A stretch of 64,000 nucleotides of DNA, taken from positions 146,098,121 through 146,162,120 of the forward strand of contig NC_135504.1 in assembly GCF_052857255.1 (NCBI RefSeq), written 5' to 3'. Positions 34,607 to 46,448 of this stretch are shown here, in pieces. Source of the DNA: Amblyomma americanum (taxonomy: Eukaryota > Arthropoda > Arachnida > Ixodida > Ixodidae). The translations under genes and the position numbers were made by a program. How positions within the stretch are numbered: position 1 is the first letter of the stretch; every line of letters starts with the position of its first letter. Below the pieces are notes generated by a model. It did no database searches, was not told where the DNA came from, and worked only from the letters and a program-made list of their open reading frames with translations.

Positions 34607-34950
34607 AGATTTACCTCGTTTCGGTCTAAAACAGCTTGTTTCGTTGTATTAAGCACGAATACATGCTTTTCGCGCAGTTATAAGAGAAAAAGTTTTGACG
34701 CGTATCAGAGGAACACTTGTAAAACCGATGTTTTGTGATTTAGCTCGTTTCGTTCTAAAACAGCTTGTTTCGCTGTATTAAGCAAGAATACATGCTTTTC
34801 GCGCAGTTATAAGAGAAAACGTTTTGACGCGTGTCACAGGGACACTTGTAAAACCGATGTGTTCAGATTTAGCTCGTTTCGGTCTAAAACAGCGTGTTTC
34901 GTTGTATTAATTACGAATACATGCTTTTCGCGCAGGTATAAGAGAAAAAG
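34607..34950. repeat. Satellite spacer between PLE-A3 and PLE-B3
   Basis: 344 bp of monomers; identical layout to the first two spacers. Confidence 0.95.
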
Positions 34951-35104
34951 AACGTCTTGCTGGGCAAGTTGGTACATCTTTGGATTACAGGCGCGAAAAC
35001 AGACAGACCACAAGGTAGATAAACGGGACGGAGCGCCACTCACAACTGATTTATTCAAAGGCACGACAAACATATATATACCAGCTGACACGCAAGGAAT
35101 ACCA

Positions 35105-36550
35105 TCATGTTCCAATCTGATATGACAGCGAACGCGTAAAAAAATCGTTCTCTGCCCTATACATCAATATGGACGTGTCGCTGACACACATGCTTCTTTT
35201 CTTAGCAATAAAGAATGCTTCGATTAATTCCCTGGCTTTTGTGTCTTTACTTCTTGATAAAATTCGCACACGAGAAAAACATGGCTCACAAGAGCGTGAC
35301 GGGCAACACCTTATATGCTTAAGCAAATTTGGCCCTTCCTTATTTTGCTCAACATTTCTTTCATGTTCCCTGATTCGCTCATTAACGCAGCGTCCAGTTT
35401 GCCCTATATAGGAGCGGCCGCACGAGAGGGGGATTTCATAGACCACACCTTCGGTGCACTTCATGAACGATCGCCCATGTTTGGTGCCACACCCTCTCTC
35501 ATCATTTCGTTCTCTTTCAATGCGAGAACAAAGGCGTCCGAGCTTTTTTGGGGCTGAAAAGACAAGCGGCACACCATGCCTGCTCGCAACCTTTTTCAAA
35601 TTGTGGGATAACTTGTGCACATAGGGCACCACCACAGGTCGCACCACCTCTTCTCGAGGGACATCTTGGCCAGCTCTCACATCCTTTCTTTTTATTTTCT
35701 GTTGTAGGCTTTCTGCGACCGCCGTTACGAGCGAACCAGGGAACCCGGCTGAAGACAGCCTAGCCAATTGGTTTTGGAAACTTAGTTGCATCTTGTGAGA
35801 GCATGATTTTCAAATAGCGGATTCGAGGCAGAGTGTAGCAATCCCCCTTTTTATTAGCTTGGAGTGAGCAGAATCATATGGCAGAAGCCCCTTTTTTGCG
35901 CGCGGAGCATACGGCCAACAAACCTGTTCCTCACAAAAATCAAAACTAACATCTAAAAACTGTAAAACATTACCTTCAGGAACTTCACAAGTAAAACTTA
36001 AGCCATTTCCATTTTGTCTAAATAAGGATAACACATCACGCACACTTTCTTCGAAGTTTAAACTTCCGTCCTTGGTAAGAATGATTAAAAAGTCGTCCAC
36101 ATATCTGAACACTTTAAAAACTTTGCTGGCTGGTAAAACCTGGTTCAAAACTTGATCCATTTGGGAAAGAAAAATATTACACAAAACCTGTGCAGCACAG
36201 GAGCCTATACATATGCCAGCTTTTTGCAGAAAACACTGCTCGTCAAAAGTTACGAAGGTAGACTGTAAATAAAACTGTAAAAGGGTTAAAAAGTCATCGA
36301 TGGATACACCCGCAGTATTTTAAAAGGAAATAGGGTCTTTACTTTCAATGCAATCTCTGACAGCAGTAAACAAGGCTTCGTGAGGAACAGAATAAAATAA
36401 ATCCACAACATCTACCGAAAAGGCGCGTCCAACATAACGAGGCGATTCAAAGAATTCACACACTTGATCGGACTTTTTGGTAAGAAAGGGGTCTTCTATA
36501 TCAAGCTTACCCAACTTATCTAACAAGAACCGGCTAAGCAGCCTCTGCCA
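35105..36550 (-). pseudogene. PLE-B3 RT-endonuclease remnant (minus copy)
   Basis: Common TAA at 36320-36322 and TGA at 35810-35812; RT palm with YVDD and full GIY-YIG domain otherwise uninterrupted. Confidence 0.86.
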
Positions 36551-36551
36551 T

Positions 36552-37184
36552 GGTTCGCTCGTAACGGCGGTCGCAGAAAGCCTACTACAGAAAATAAAAA
36601 GAAAGGATGTGAGAGCTGGCCAAGATGTCCCTCGAGAAGAGGTGGTGCGACCTGTGGTGGTGCCCTATGTGCAAAAGTTATCCCACAATTTGAAAAAGGT
36701 TGCGAGCAGGCATGGTGTGCCGCTTGTCTTTTCAGCCCCAAAAAAGCTCGGAAGCCTTTGTTCTCGCATTGAAAGAGAACGAAATGATGAGAGAGGGTGT
36801 GGCACCAAACATGGGCGATCGTTCATGAAGTGCACCGAAGGTGTGGTCTATGAAATCCCCCTCTTGTGCGGCCGCTCCTATATAGGGCAAACTGGACGCT
36901 GCGTTAATGAGCGAATCAGGGAACATGAAAGAAATGTGGAGCAAAATAAGGAAGGGCCAAATTTGCTTAAGCATATAAGGTGTTGCCCGTCACGCTCTTG
37001 TGAGCCATGTTTTTCTGGTGTGCGAATTTTATCAAGAAGTAAAGACACAAAAGCCAGGGAATTAATCGAAGCATTCTTTATTGCTAAGAAAAGAAGCATG
37101 TGTGTCAGCGACACGTCCATATCGATGTATAGGGCAGAGAACGATTTTTTCACGCGTTCGCTGTCATATCAGATTGGAACATGA
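36552..37184 (+). pseudogene. PLE-B3 endonuclease remnant (plus copy), open
   Basis: The 211-codon linker and GIY-YIG segment is uninterrupted, with GVVYEI, SYIGQTGR, REH and ELIEAF. It has no RT and no own start; the open frame continues upstream to 36477 only through antisense of the other copy. Likely non-functional, though an isolated GIY-YIG domain could be made if transcribed. Confidence 0.8.
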
Positions 37185-37311
37185 TGGTATTCCTTGCGTG
37201 TCAGCTGGTATATATATGTTTGTCGTGCCTTTGAATAAATCAGTTGTGAGTGGCGCTCCGTCCCGTTTATCTACCTTGTGGTCTGTCTGTTTTCGCGCCT
37301 GTAATCCAAAA

Positions 37312-38024
37312 ATAGGAGAAAAAGATTTAAAGGCATGTCACAGGGACACTTGTAAAACCGATGTGTTCAGATTTACCTCGTTTCGGTCTAAAACAGATTG
37401 TTTCGCTGGACTAAGCACGAATACATGCTTTTCGCGCAGTTATTAGAGAAAAAGTTTTGACGCGTGTCACAGGGATGCTTGTAAAACCGATGTGTTCAGA
37501 TTTAGCTCGTTTCGGTCTAAAACAGCTTGTTTCGTTTTATTAAGCAGGAATATATGCTTTTCGCGCAGTTATAAGAGAAAAAGTTTAGACGCGTATCAGA
37601 GGAACACTTGTAAAACCGATGTGTTGTGATTTAGCTCGTTTCGGTCTAAAACAGCGTGTTTCGCTGTATTAAGCAAGAATACATGCTTTTCGCGCAGTTA
37701 TAAGAGAAAAAGTTTTGACGCGTGTCACAGGGACACTCGTAAAACCGATGTGTTCAGATTTAGCTCGTTTCGGTCTAAAACAGCTTGTTTCGTCATATTA
37801 AGCACGAATACTTGCTTTTCGCGCAGTTATAAGAGAAAAAGTTTTGACGCGTATCAGAGGAACACTTGTAAAACCGATGTGTTGTGATTTAGCTCGTTTC
37901 GGTCTAAAACAGCTTGTTTCGCTATATTAAGCAAGAATACATGCGTTTCGCGCAGTTATAAGAGAAAAAGTTTTGACGCGTGTCACAGGGACACTTGTAA
38001 AACCGATGTGTTCAGATTTAGCTC
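37312..38024. repeat. Satellite spacer between PLE-B3 and PLE-A4
   Basis: 713 bp of monomers. The first part matches the flank of B1 (CACAGGGATGCTTG, then a GGAATATATGC monomer) and the last part matches the left flank of A1-A3. This is a shortened joint between composite units. Confidence 0.93.
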
Positions 38025-38945
38025 AGTGTGCAGAGTGGCTTGTTGGGCGAGTTGGTTTACCATATTGAAAATATACCTGCGCTCAAAAGACACGGACTGA
38101 AAGATAAAGACACACACAAACAGCGCTGGACTTACAACTGAATTTTTTATTCGGGAAACACTGCTCTTTATACACATCAGCAGCTGATAAAAATGGAAGA
38201 TGGTAACACCCGGATGATAAAAATCGACAAACTGTCTCGTCACATGTCCAGTCCTACCTTCCCTTTTGCAAAAATGCCTTTTCCTTTGATAGTAGTGAAC
38301 GGGACGTGCTACTCACGCATGCAACCCCACTGTCCGCTATGCTCATGGCTTCATATATTTCACGCGTCGTTTGGTCACGGTTCCTGCTTACTATCTTCGT
38401 CTCGTTATAGGAAGGTACACATTTACACTCTTGACAATGAACCACCAAATTCCCATCGCCTTTCCGTTCCATGTTCCTCCAATGTTCACGGAGCCACTCG
38501 TTCAAACACCGCCCCGTTTGGCCTACATATGCTTTTCCACATGTCAGCGGCATCCTGTAAACCACTCCTTCTGCGCATGCGACCATGGGGACTTGGTGTT
38601 TCTTTTTACACCCCTTAGCTTTTCTTTCTGGGTACGTTACTATTTTGCATACCTTTCCAATTTGTCCGGGGCTGAAAAAACGACCCTAGTTTTTACTTTC
38701 GATGCAATTCTTTTAAGATTATGGGACACCCCATGAATGTACGGAATCACCACCGTTTTCTCCCTTTGTTTTGCTCCCTCCTTGCTAGGCACCGTACCCT
38801 TTTTCCCACATTTCTTGAGCAGGCTGCTGATGTGTATAAAGAGCAGTGTTTCCAGAAAAAAAAAATTCAGTTGTAAGTCCAGCGCTGTGTGTGTGTGTCT
38901 TTATCTTTCAGTCCGTGTCTTTTGAGCGCAGGTATATTTTCATTA
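38025..38945 (-). mobile_element. PLE-A, copy 4
   Basis: Same as copy 1 in structure; CAGTCCGTG form in the right arm; interrupted (AC) run in the left arm. Confidence 0.88.
38254..38822 (-). pseudogene. PLE-A4 GIY-YIG endonuclease remnant
   Basis: Common frameshift before the linker TAG; endonuclease part intact at key residues. Confidence 0.83.
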
Positions 38946-39160
38946 AGATTTACCTCGTTTCGGTCTAAAACAGCTTGTTTCGTTGTATTAAGCACGAATA
39001 CATGCTTTTCGCGCAGTTATAAGAGAAAAAGTTTTGACGCGTATCAGAGGAACACTTGTAAAACCGATGTTTTGTGATTTAGCTCGTTTCGGTCTAAAAC
39101 AGCTTGTTTCGTTGTATTAATTACGAATACATGCTTTTCGCGCAGGTATAAGAGAAAAAG
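38946..39160. repeat. Satellite spacer between PLE-A4 and PLE-B4
   Basis: 215 bp, exactly one 129-bp monomer shorter than in pairs 1-3. The missing unit is the GCTGTATTAAGCAAG monomer after GATGTTTTGTGATTT. Confidence 0.94.
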
Positions 39161-39314
39161 AACGTCTTGCTGGGCAAGTTGGTACATCTTTGGATTACAG
39201 GCGCGAAAACAGACAGACCACAAGGTAGATAAACGGGACGGAGCGCCACTCACAACTGATTTATTCAAAGGCACGACAAACATATATATACCAGCTGACA
39301 CGCAAGGAATACCA

Positions 39315-40760
39315 TCATGTTCCAATCTGATATGACAGCGAACGCGTAAAAAAATCGTTCTCTGCCCTATACATCGATATGGACGTGTCGCTGACACACA
39401 TGCTTCTTTTCTTAGCAATAAAGAATGCTTCGATTAATTCCCTGGCTTTTGTGTCTTTACTTCTTGATAAAATTCGCACACGAGAAAAACATGGCTCACA
39501 AGAGCGTGACGGGCAACACCTTATATGCTTAAGCAAATTTGGCCCTTCCTTATTTTGCTCAACATTTCTTTCATGTTCCCTGATTCGCTCATTAACGCAG
39601 CGTCCAGTTTGCCCTATATAGGAGCGGCCGCACGAGAGGGGGATTTCATAGACCACACCTTCGGTGCACTTCATGAACGATCACCCATGTTTGGTGCCAC
39701 ACCCTCTCTCATCATTTCGTTCTCTTTCAATGCGAGAACAAAGGCGTCCGAGCTTTTTTGGGGCTGAAAAGACAAGCGGCACACCATGCCTGCTCGCAAC
39801 CTTTTTCAAATTGTGGGATAACTTGTGCACATAGGGCACCACCACAGGTCGCACCACCTCTTCTCGAGGGACATCTTGGCCAGCTCTCACATCCTTTCTT
39901 TTTATTTTCTGTTGTACGCTTTCTGCGACCGCCGTTACGAGCGAACCAGGGAACCCGGCTGAAGACAGCCTAGCCAATTGGTTTTGGAAACTTAGTTGCA
40001 TCTTGTGAGAGCATAATTTTCAAATAGCGGATTCGAGGCAGAGTGTAGCAATCCCCCTTTTTATTAGCTTGGAGTGAGCAGAATCATATGGCAGAAGCCC
40101 CTTTTTTGCGCGCGGAGCATACGGCCAACAAACCTGTTCCTCACAAAAATCAAAACTAACATCTAAAAACTGTAAAACATTACCTTCAGGAACTTCACAA
40201 GTAAACCTTAAGCCATTTCCATTTTGTCTAAATAAGGATAACACATCACGCACACTTTCTTCGAAGTTTAAACTTCCGTCCTTGGTAAGAATGATTAAAA
40301 AGTCGTCCACATATCTGAACACTTTAAAAACTTTGCTGGCTGGTAAAACCTGGTTCAAAACTTGATCCATTTGGGAAAGAAAAATATTACACAAAACCTG
40401 TGCAGCACAGGAGCCTATACATATGCTAGCTTTTTGCAGAAAACACTGCTCGTCAAAAGTTACGAAGGTAGACAGTAAATAAAACTGTAAAAGGGTTAAA
40501 AAGTCATCGATGGATACACCCGCAGTATTTTAAAAGGAAATAGGGTCTTTACTTTCAATGCAATCACTGACAGCAGTAAACAAGGCTTCGTGAGGAACAG
40601 AATAAAATAAATCCACAACATCTACCGAAAAGGCGCGTCCAACATAACGAGGCGATTCAAAGAATTCACACACTTGATCGGACTTTTTGGTAAGAAAGGG
40701 GTCTTCTATATCAAGCTTACCCAACTTATCTAACAAGAACCGGCTAAGCAGCCTCTGCCA
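39315..40760 (-). pseudogene. PLE-B4 RT-endonuclease remnant (minus copy)
   Basis: Three in-frame stops: the two common ones (TAA 40530-40532, TGA 40020-40022) and TGA 39681-39683 (CGA to TGA just before the GIY-YIG domain), shared only with copies 5 and 6. A private Ser-to-Arg change (NGLRFTCE) follows the YVDD block. Confidence 0.86.
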
Positions 40761-40761
40761 T

Positions 40762-41394
40762 GGTTCGCTCGTAACGGCGGTCGCAGAAAGCCTACTACAG
40801 AAAATAAAAAGAAAGGATGTGAGAGCTGGCCAAGATGTCCCTCGAGAAGAGGTGGTGCGACCTGTGGTGGTGCCCTATGTGCAAAAGTTATCCCACAATT
40901 TGAAAAAGGTTGCGAGCAGGCATGGTGTGCCGCTTGTCTTTTCAGCCCCAAAAAAGCTCGGAAGCCTTTGTTCTCGCATTGAAAGAGAACGAAATGATGA
41001 GAGAGGGTGTGGCACCAAACATGGGCGATCGTTCATGAAGTGCACCGAAGGTGTGGTCTATGAAATCCCCCTCTTGTGCGGCCGCTCCTATATAGGGCAA
41101 ACTGGACGCTGCGTTAATGAGCGAATCAGGGAACATGAAAGAAATGTGGAGCAAAATAAGGAAGGGCCAAATTTGCTTAAGCATATTAGGTGTTGCCCGT
41201 CACGCTCTTGTGACCCATGTTTTTCTGGTGTGCGAATTTTATCAAGAAGTAAAGACACAAAAGCCAGGGAATTAATCGAAGCATTCTTTATTGCTAAGAA
41301 AAGAAGCATGTGTGTCAGCGACACGTCCGTATCGATGTATAGGGCAGAGAACGATTTTTTCACGCGTTCGCTGTCATATCAGATTGGAACATGA
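40762..41394 (+). pseudogene. PLE-B4 endonuclease remnant (plus copy), open
   Basis: Open 211-codon linker and GIY-YIG segment. Copies 4-6 share Glu-to-Asp (SCDPCF) and Ile-to-Val (DTSVSMY). Confidence 0.8.
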
Positions 41395-41521
41395 TGGTAT
41401 TCCTTGCGTGTCAGCTGGTATATATATGTTTGTCGTGCCTTTGAATAAATCAGTTGTGAGTGGCGCTCCGTCCCGTTTATCTACCTTGTGGTCTGTCTGT
41501 TTTCGCGCCTGTAATCCAAAA

Positions 41522-42236
41522 ATAAGAGAAAAAGATTTAAAGGCATGTCACAGGGACACTTGTAAAACCGATGTGTTCAGATTTACCTCGTTTCGGTCTA
41601 AAACAGATTGTTTCGCTGGACTAAGCACGAATACATGCTTTTCGCGCAGTTATTAGAGAAAAAAAATTTTGACGCGTATCAGAGGAACACTTGTAAAATC
41701 GATGTGTTGTGATTTAGCTCGTTTCGGTCTAAAACAGCTTGTTTCGCTGTAATAAGCAGGAATACATGCTTTTCGCGCAGTTATAAGAGAAAAAGTTTTA
41801 AATGCATGTCACAGGGACACTTGTAAAACCGATGTGTTCAGATTTACCTCGTTTCGGTCTAAAACAGCTTGTTTCGTTGGACTAAGCAGGAATACATGCA
41901 TTTCGCGCAGTTATAAGAGAAAAAAGTTTTGACGCGTATCACATGGACACTTGTAAAACCGGTGTTCAGATCTAGCTCGTTTTGGTCTAAAACAGCTTGT
42001 TTCGTTGTATTAAGCACGAATACATGCTTTTCGCGCAGTTATAAGAGAAAAAGTTTTGACGCGTATCAGAAGAACACTTGTAAAACCGATGTGTTGTGAT
42101 TTAGCTCGTTTCGGTCTAAAACAGCTTGTTTCGCTATATTAAGCAAGAATACATGCTTTTCGCGCAGTTATAAGAGAAAAAGTTTTGACGCGTGTCACAG
42201 GGACACTTGTAAAACCGATGTGTTCAGATTTAGCTC
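41522..42236. repeat. Satellite spacer between PLE-B4 and PLE-A5
   Basis: 715 bp of monomers beginning with the PLE-B duplication and a TTATTAGAGAAAAAAAATTTT monomer, which is also the right flank of B2, B5 and B6 but not of B1 or B3. Confidence 0.94.
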
Positions 42237-43157
42237 AGTGTGCAGAGTGGCTTGTTGGGCGAGTTGGTTTACCATATTGAAAATATACCTGCGCTCAAAA
42301 GACACGGACTGAAAGATAAAGACACACACAAACAGCGCTGGACTTACAACTGAATTTTTTATTCGGGAAACACTGCTCTTTATACACATCAGCAGCTGAT
42401 AAAAATGGAAGATGGTAACACCCGGATGATAAAAATCGACAAACTGTCTCGTCACATGTCCAGTCCTACCTTCCCTTTTGCAAAAATGCCTTTTCCTTTG
42501 ATAGTAGTGAACGGGACGTGCTACTCACGCATGCAACCCCGCTGTCCGCTATGCTCATGGCTTCATATATTTCACGCGTCGTTTGGTCACGGTTCCTGCT
42601 TACTATCTTCGTCTCGTTATAGGAAGGTACACATTTACACTCTTGACAATGAACCACCAAATTCCCATCGCCTTTCCGTTCCATGTTCCTCCAATGTTCA
42701 CGGAGCCACTCGTTCAAGCACCGCCCCGTTTGGCCTACATATGCTTTTCCACATGTCAGCGGCATCCTGTAAACCACTCCTTCTGCGCATGCGACCATGG
42801 GGACTTGGTGTTTCTTTTTACACCCCTTAGCTTTTCTTTCTGGGTACGTTACTATTTTGCATACCTTTCCAATTTGTCCGGGGCTGAAAAAACGACCCTA
42901 GTTTTTACTTTCGATGCAATTCTTTTAAGATTATGGGACACCCCATGAATGTACGGAATCACCACCGTTTTCTCCCTTTGTTTTGCTCCCTCCTTGCTAG
43001 GCACCGTACCCTTTTTCCCACATTTCTTGAGCAGGCTGCTGATGTGTATAAAGAGCAGTGTTTCCAGAAAAAAAAAATTCAGTTGTAAGTCCAGCGCTGT
43101 GTGTGTGTGTCTTTATCTTTCAGTCCGTGTCTTTTGAGCGCAGGTATATTTTCATTA
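42237..43157 (-). mobile_element. PLE-A, copy 5
   Basis: Same structure. Private substitutions: CCCCGCTGTCC for CCCCACTGTCC and TTCAAGCACC for TTCAAACACC. Confidence 0.88.
42466..43034 (-). pseudogene. PLE-A5 GIY-YIG endonuclease remnant
   Basis: Protein identical to copies 4 and 6 in the open part; the private substitutions are silent in this frame. Common frameshift retained. Confidence 0.83.
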
Positions 43158-43372
43158 AGATTTACCTCGTTTCGGTCTAAAACAGCTTGTTTCGTTGTAT
43201 TAAGCACGAATACATGCTTTTCGCGCAGTTATAAGAGAAAAAGTTTTGACGCGTATCAGAGGAACACTTGTAAAACCGATGTTTTGTGATTTAGCTCGTT
43301 TCGGTCTAAAACAGCTTGTTTCGTTGTATTAATTACGAATACATGCTTTTCGCGCAGGTATAAGAGAAAAAG
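43158..43372. repeat. Satellite spacer between PLE-A5 and PLE-B5
   Basis: 215 bp of monomers, same as in unit 1. Confidence 0.94.
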
Positions 43373-43526
43373 AACGTCTTGCTGGGCAAGTTGGTACATC
43401 TTTGGATTACAGGCGCGAAAACAGACAGACCACAAGGTAGATAAACGGGACGGAGCGCCACTCACAACTGATTTATTCAAAGGCACGACAAACATATATA
43501 TACCAGCTGACACGCAAGGAATACCA

Positions 43527-44972
43527 TCATGTTCCAATCTGATATGACAGCGAACGCGTAAAAAAATCGTTCTCTGCCCTATACATCGATATGGACGTGT
43601 CGCTGACACACATGCTTCTTTTCTTAGCAATAAAGAATGCTTCGATTAATTCCCTGGCTTTTGTGTCTTTACTTCTTGATAAAATTCGCACACGAGAAAA
43701 ACATGGCTCACAAGAGCGTGACGGGCAACACCTTATATGCTTAAGCAAATTTGGCCCTTCCTTATTTTGCTCAACATTTCTTTCATGTTCCCTGATTCGC
43801 TCATTAACGCAGCGTCCAGTTTGCCCTATATAGGAGCGGCCGCACGAGAGGGGGATTTCATAGACCACACCTTCGGTGCACTTCATGAACGATCACCCAT
43901 GTTTGGTGCCACACCCTCTCTCATCATTTCGTTCTCTTTCAATGCGAGAACAAAGGCGTCCGAGCTTTTTTGGGGCTGAAAAGACAAGCGGCACACCATG
44001 CCTGCTCGCAACCTTTTTCAAATTGTGGGATAACTTGTGCACATAGGGCACCACCACAGGTCGCACCACCTCTTCTCGAGGGACATCTTGGCCAGCTCTC
44101 ACATCCTTTCTTTTTATTTTCTGTTGTACGCTTTCTGCGACCGCCGTTACGAGCGAACCAGGGAACCCGGCTGAAGACAGCCTAGCCAATTGGTTTTGGA
44201 AACTTAGTTGCATCTTGTGAGAGCATAATTTTCAAATAGCGGATTCGAGGCAGAGTGTAGCAATCCCCCTTTTTATTAGCTTGGAGTGAGCAGAATCATA
44301 TGGCAGAAGCCCCTTTTTTGCGCGCGGAGCATACGGCCAACAAACCTGTTCCTCACTAAAATCAAAACTAACATCTAAAAACTGTAAAACATTACCTTCA
44401 GGAACTTCACAAGTAAAACTTAAGCCATTTCCATTTTGTCTAAATAAGGATAACACATCACGCACACTTTCTTCGAAGTTTAAACTTCCGTCCTTGGTAA
44501 GAATGATTAAAAAGTCGTCCACATATCTGAACACTTTAAAAACTTTGCTGGCTGGTAAAACCTGGTTCAAAACTTGATCCATTTGGGAAAGAAAAATATT
44601 ACACAAAACCTGTGCAGCACAGGAGCCTATACATATGCTAGCTTTTTGCAGAAAACACTGCTCGTCAAAAGTTACGAAGGTAGACTGTAAATAAAACTGT
44701 AAAAGGGTTAAAAAGTCATCGATGGATACACCCGCAGTATTTTAAAAGGAAATAGGGTCTTTACTTTCAATGCAATCACTGACAGCAGTAAACAAGGCTT
44801 CGTGAGGAACAGAATAAAATAAATCCACAACATCTACCGAAAAGGCGCGTCCAACATAACGAGGCGATTCAAAGAATTCACACACTTGATCGGACTTTTT
44901 GGTAAGAAAGGGGTCTTCTATATCAAGCTTACCCAACTTATCTAACAAGAACCGGCTAAGCAGCCTCTGCCA
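43527..44972 (-). pseudogene. PLE-B5 RT-endonuclease remnant (minus copy)
   Basis: Stops TAA 44742-44744, TGA 44232-44234 and TGA 43893-43895. Private Cys-to-Ser (FDFSEEQ) after LQFLDVSF. Confidence 0.86.
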
Positions 44973-44973
44973 T

Positions 44974-45606
44974 GGTTCGCTCGTAACGGCGGTCGCAGAA
45001 AGCCTACTACAGAAAATAAAAAGAAAGGATGTGAGAGCTGGCCAAGATGTCCCTCGAGAAGAGGTGGTGCGACCTGTGGTGGTGCCCTATGTGCAAAAGT
45101 TATCCCACAATTTGAAAAAGGTTGCGAGCAGGCATGGTGTGCCGCTTGTCTTTTCAGCCCCAAAAAAGCTCGGAAGCCTTTGTTCTCGCATTGAAAGAGA
45201 ACGAAATGATGAGAGAGGGTGTGGCACCAAACATGGGCGATCGTTCATGAAGTGCACCGAAGGTGTGGTCTATGAAATCCCCCTCTTGTGCGGCCGCTCC
45301 TATATAGGGCAAACTGGACGCTGCGTTAATGAGCGAATCAGGGAACATGAAAGAAATGTGGAGCAAAATAAGGAAGGGCCAAATTTGCTTAAGCATATTA
45401 GGTGTTGCCCGTCACGCTCTTGTGACCCATGTTTTTCTGGTGTGCGAATTTTATCAAGAAGTAAAGACACAAAAGCCAGGGAATTAATCGAAGCATTCTT
45501 TATTGCTAAGAAAAGAAGCATGTGTGTCAGCGACACGTCCGTATCGATGTATAGGGCAGAGAACGATTTTTTCACGCGTTCGCTGTCATATCAGATTGGA
45601 ACATGA
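44974..45606 (+). pseudogene. PLE-B5 endonuclease remnant (plus copy), open
   Basis: Open 211-codon segment, identical by protein to copy 4. Confidence 0.8.
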
Positions 45607-45733
45607 TGGTATTCCTTGCGTGTCAGCTGGTATATATATGTTTGTCGTGCCTTTGAATAAATCAGTTGTGAGTGGCGCTCCGTCCCGTTTATCTACCTTG
45701 TGGTCTGTCTGTTTTCGCGCCTGTAATCCAAAA

Positions 45734-46448
45734 ATAAGAGAAAAAGATTTAAAGGCATGTCACAGGGACACTTGTAAAACCGATGTGTTCAGATTTACCT
45801 CGTTTCGGTCTAAAACAGATTGTTTCGCTGGACTAAGCACGAATACATGCTTTTCGCGCAGTTATTAGAGAAAAAAAATTTTGACGCGTATCAGAGGAAC
45901 ACTTGTAAAATCGATGTGTTGTGATTTAGCTCGTTTCGGTCTAAAACAGCTTGTTTCGCTGTAATAAGCAGGAATACATGCTTTTCGCGCAGTTATAAGA
46001 GAAAAAGTTTTAAATGCATGTCACAGGGACACTTGTAAAACCGATGTGTTCAGATTTACCTCGTTTCGGTCTAAAACAGCTTGTTTCGTTGGACTAAGCA
46101 GGAATACATGCATTTCGCGCAGTTATAAGAGAAAAAAGTTTTGACGCGTATCACATGGACACTTGTAAAACCGGTGTTCAGATCTAGCTCGTTTTGGTCT
46201 AAAACAGCTTGTTTCGTTGTATTAAGCACGAATACATGCTTTTCGCGCAGTTATAAGAGAAAAAGTTTTGACGCGTATCAGAGGAACACTTGTAAAACCG
46301 ATGTGTTGTGATTTAGCTCGTTTCGGTCTAAAACAGCTTGTTTCGCTATATTAAGCAAGAATACATGCTTTTCGCGCAGTTATAAGAGAAAAAGTTTTGA
46401 CGCGTGTCACAGGGACACTTGTAAAACCGATGTGTTCAGATTTAGCTC
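45734..46448. repeat. Satellite spacer between PLE-B5 and PLE-A6
   Basis: 715 bp of monomers, same as the previous unit apart from single substitutions (AGAGGAAC versus AGAAGAAC near 46282). Confidence 0.94.

Larger units (their letters stand above)
34951..37311 (-). mobile_element. PLE-B, copy 3
   Basis: Same two-copy inverted structure. The left part shares CATCAATATGG with copy 2; the right part (ATATGCCAGC, AVRDC) and the right flank match copy 1. The right duplication copy is mutated to ATAGGAGAAAAAG. Confidence 0.88.
39161..41521 (-). mobile_element. PLE-B, copy 4
   Basis: Same structure. Copies 4-6 share GTTGTACGC for GTTGTAGGC, GCATAATTTT for GCATGATTTT, a third stop in the minus copy, and GACCCATG and TCCGTATCG in the plus copy. 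Private to copy 4: GTAAACCTTA and GACAGTAAAT in the RT region. Confidence 0.88.
38025..42236. repeat. 4212-bp HOR with PLE pair, unit 1
   Basis: PLE-A4 (921) + 215 bp satellite + PLE-B4 (2361) + 715 bp satellite = 4212 bp. The next unit begins exactly 4212 bp later and the one after 4212 bp later again. Copies differ by only a few substitutions, which implies very recent amplification. Confidence 0.92.
43373..45733 (-). mobile_element. PLE-B, copy 5
   Basis: Same structure and copy 4-6 group markers. Private CCTCACTAAAAT for CCTCACAAAAAT. Confidence 0.88.
42237..46448. repeat. 4212-bp HOR with PLE pair, unit 2
   Basis: Exact-length direct repeat of unit 1 (PLE-A5, 215 bp, PLE-B5, 715 bp). 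Confidence 0.92.

Noticed and set aside
36477..36551. Upstream 25 codons extending the B3 plus-strand frame to 36477
   Set aside because: This part is the antisense of the RT palm region in the minus copy; homology to the endonuclease segment starts only at the junction.
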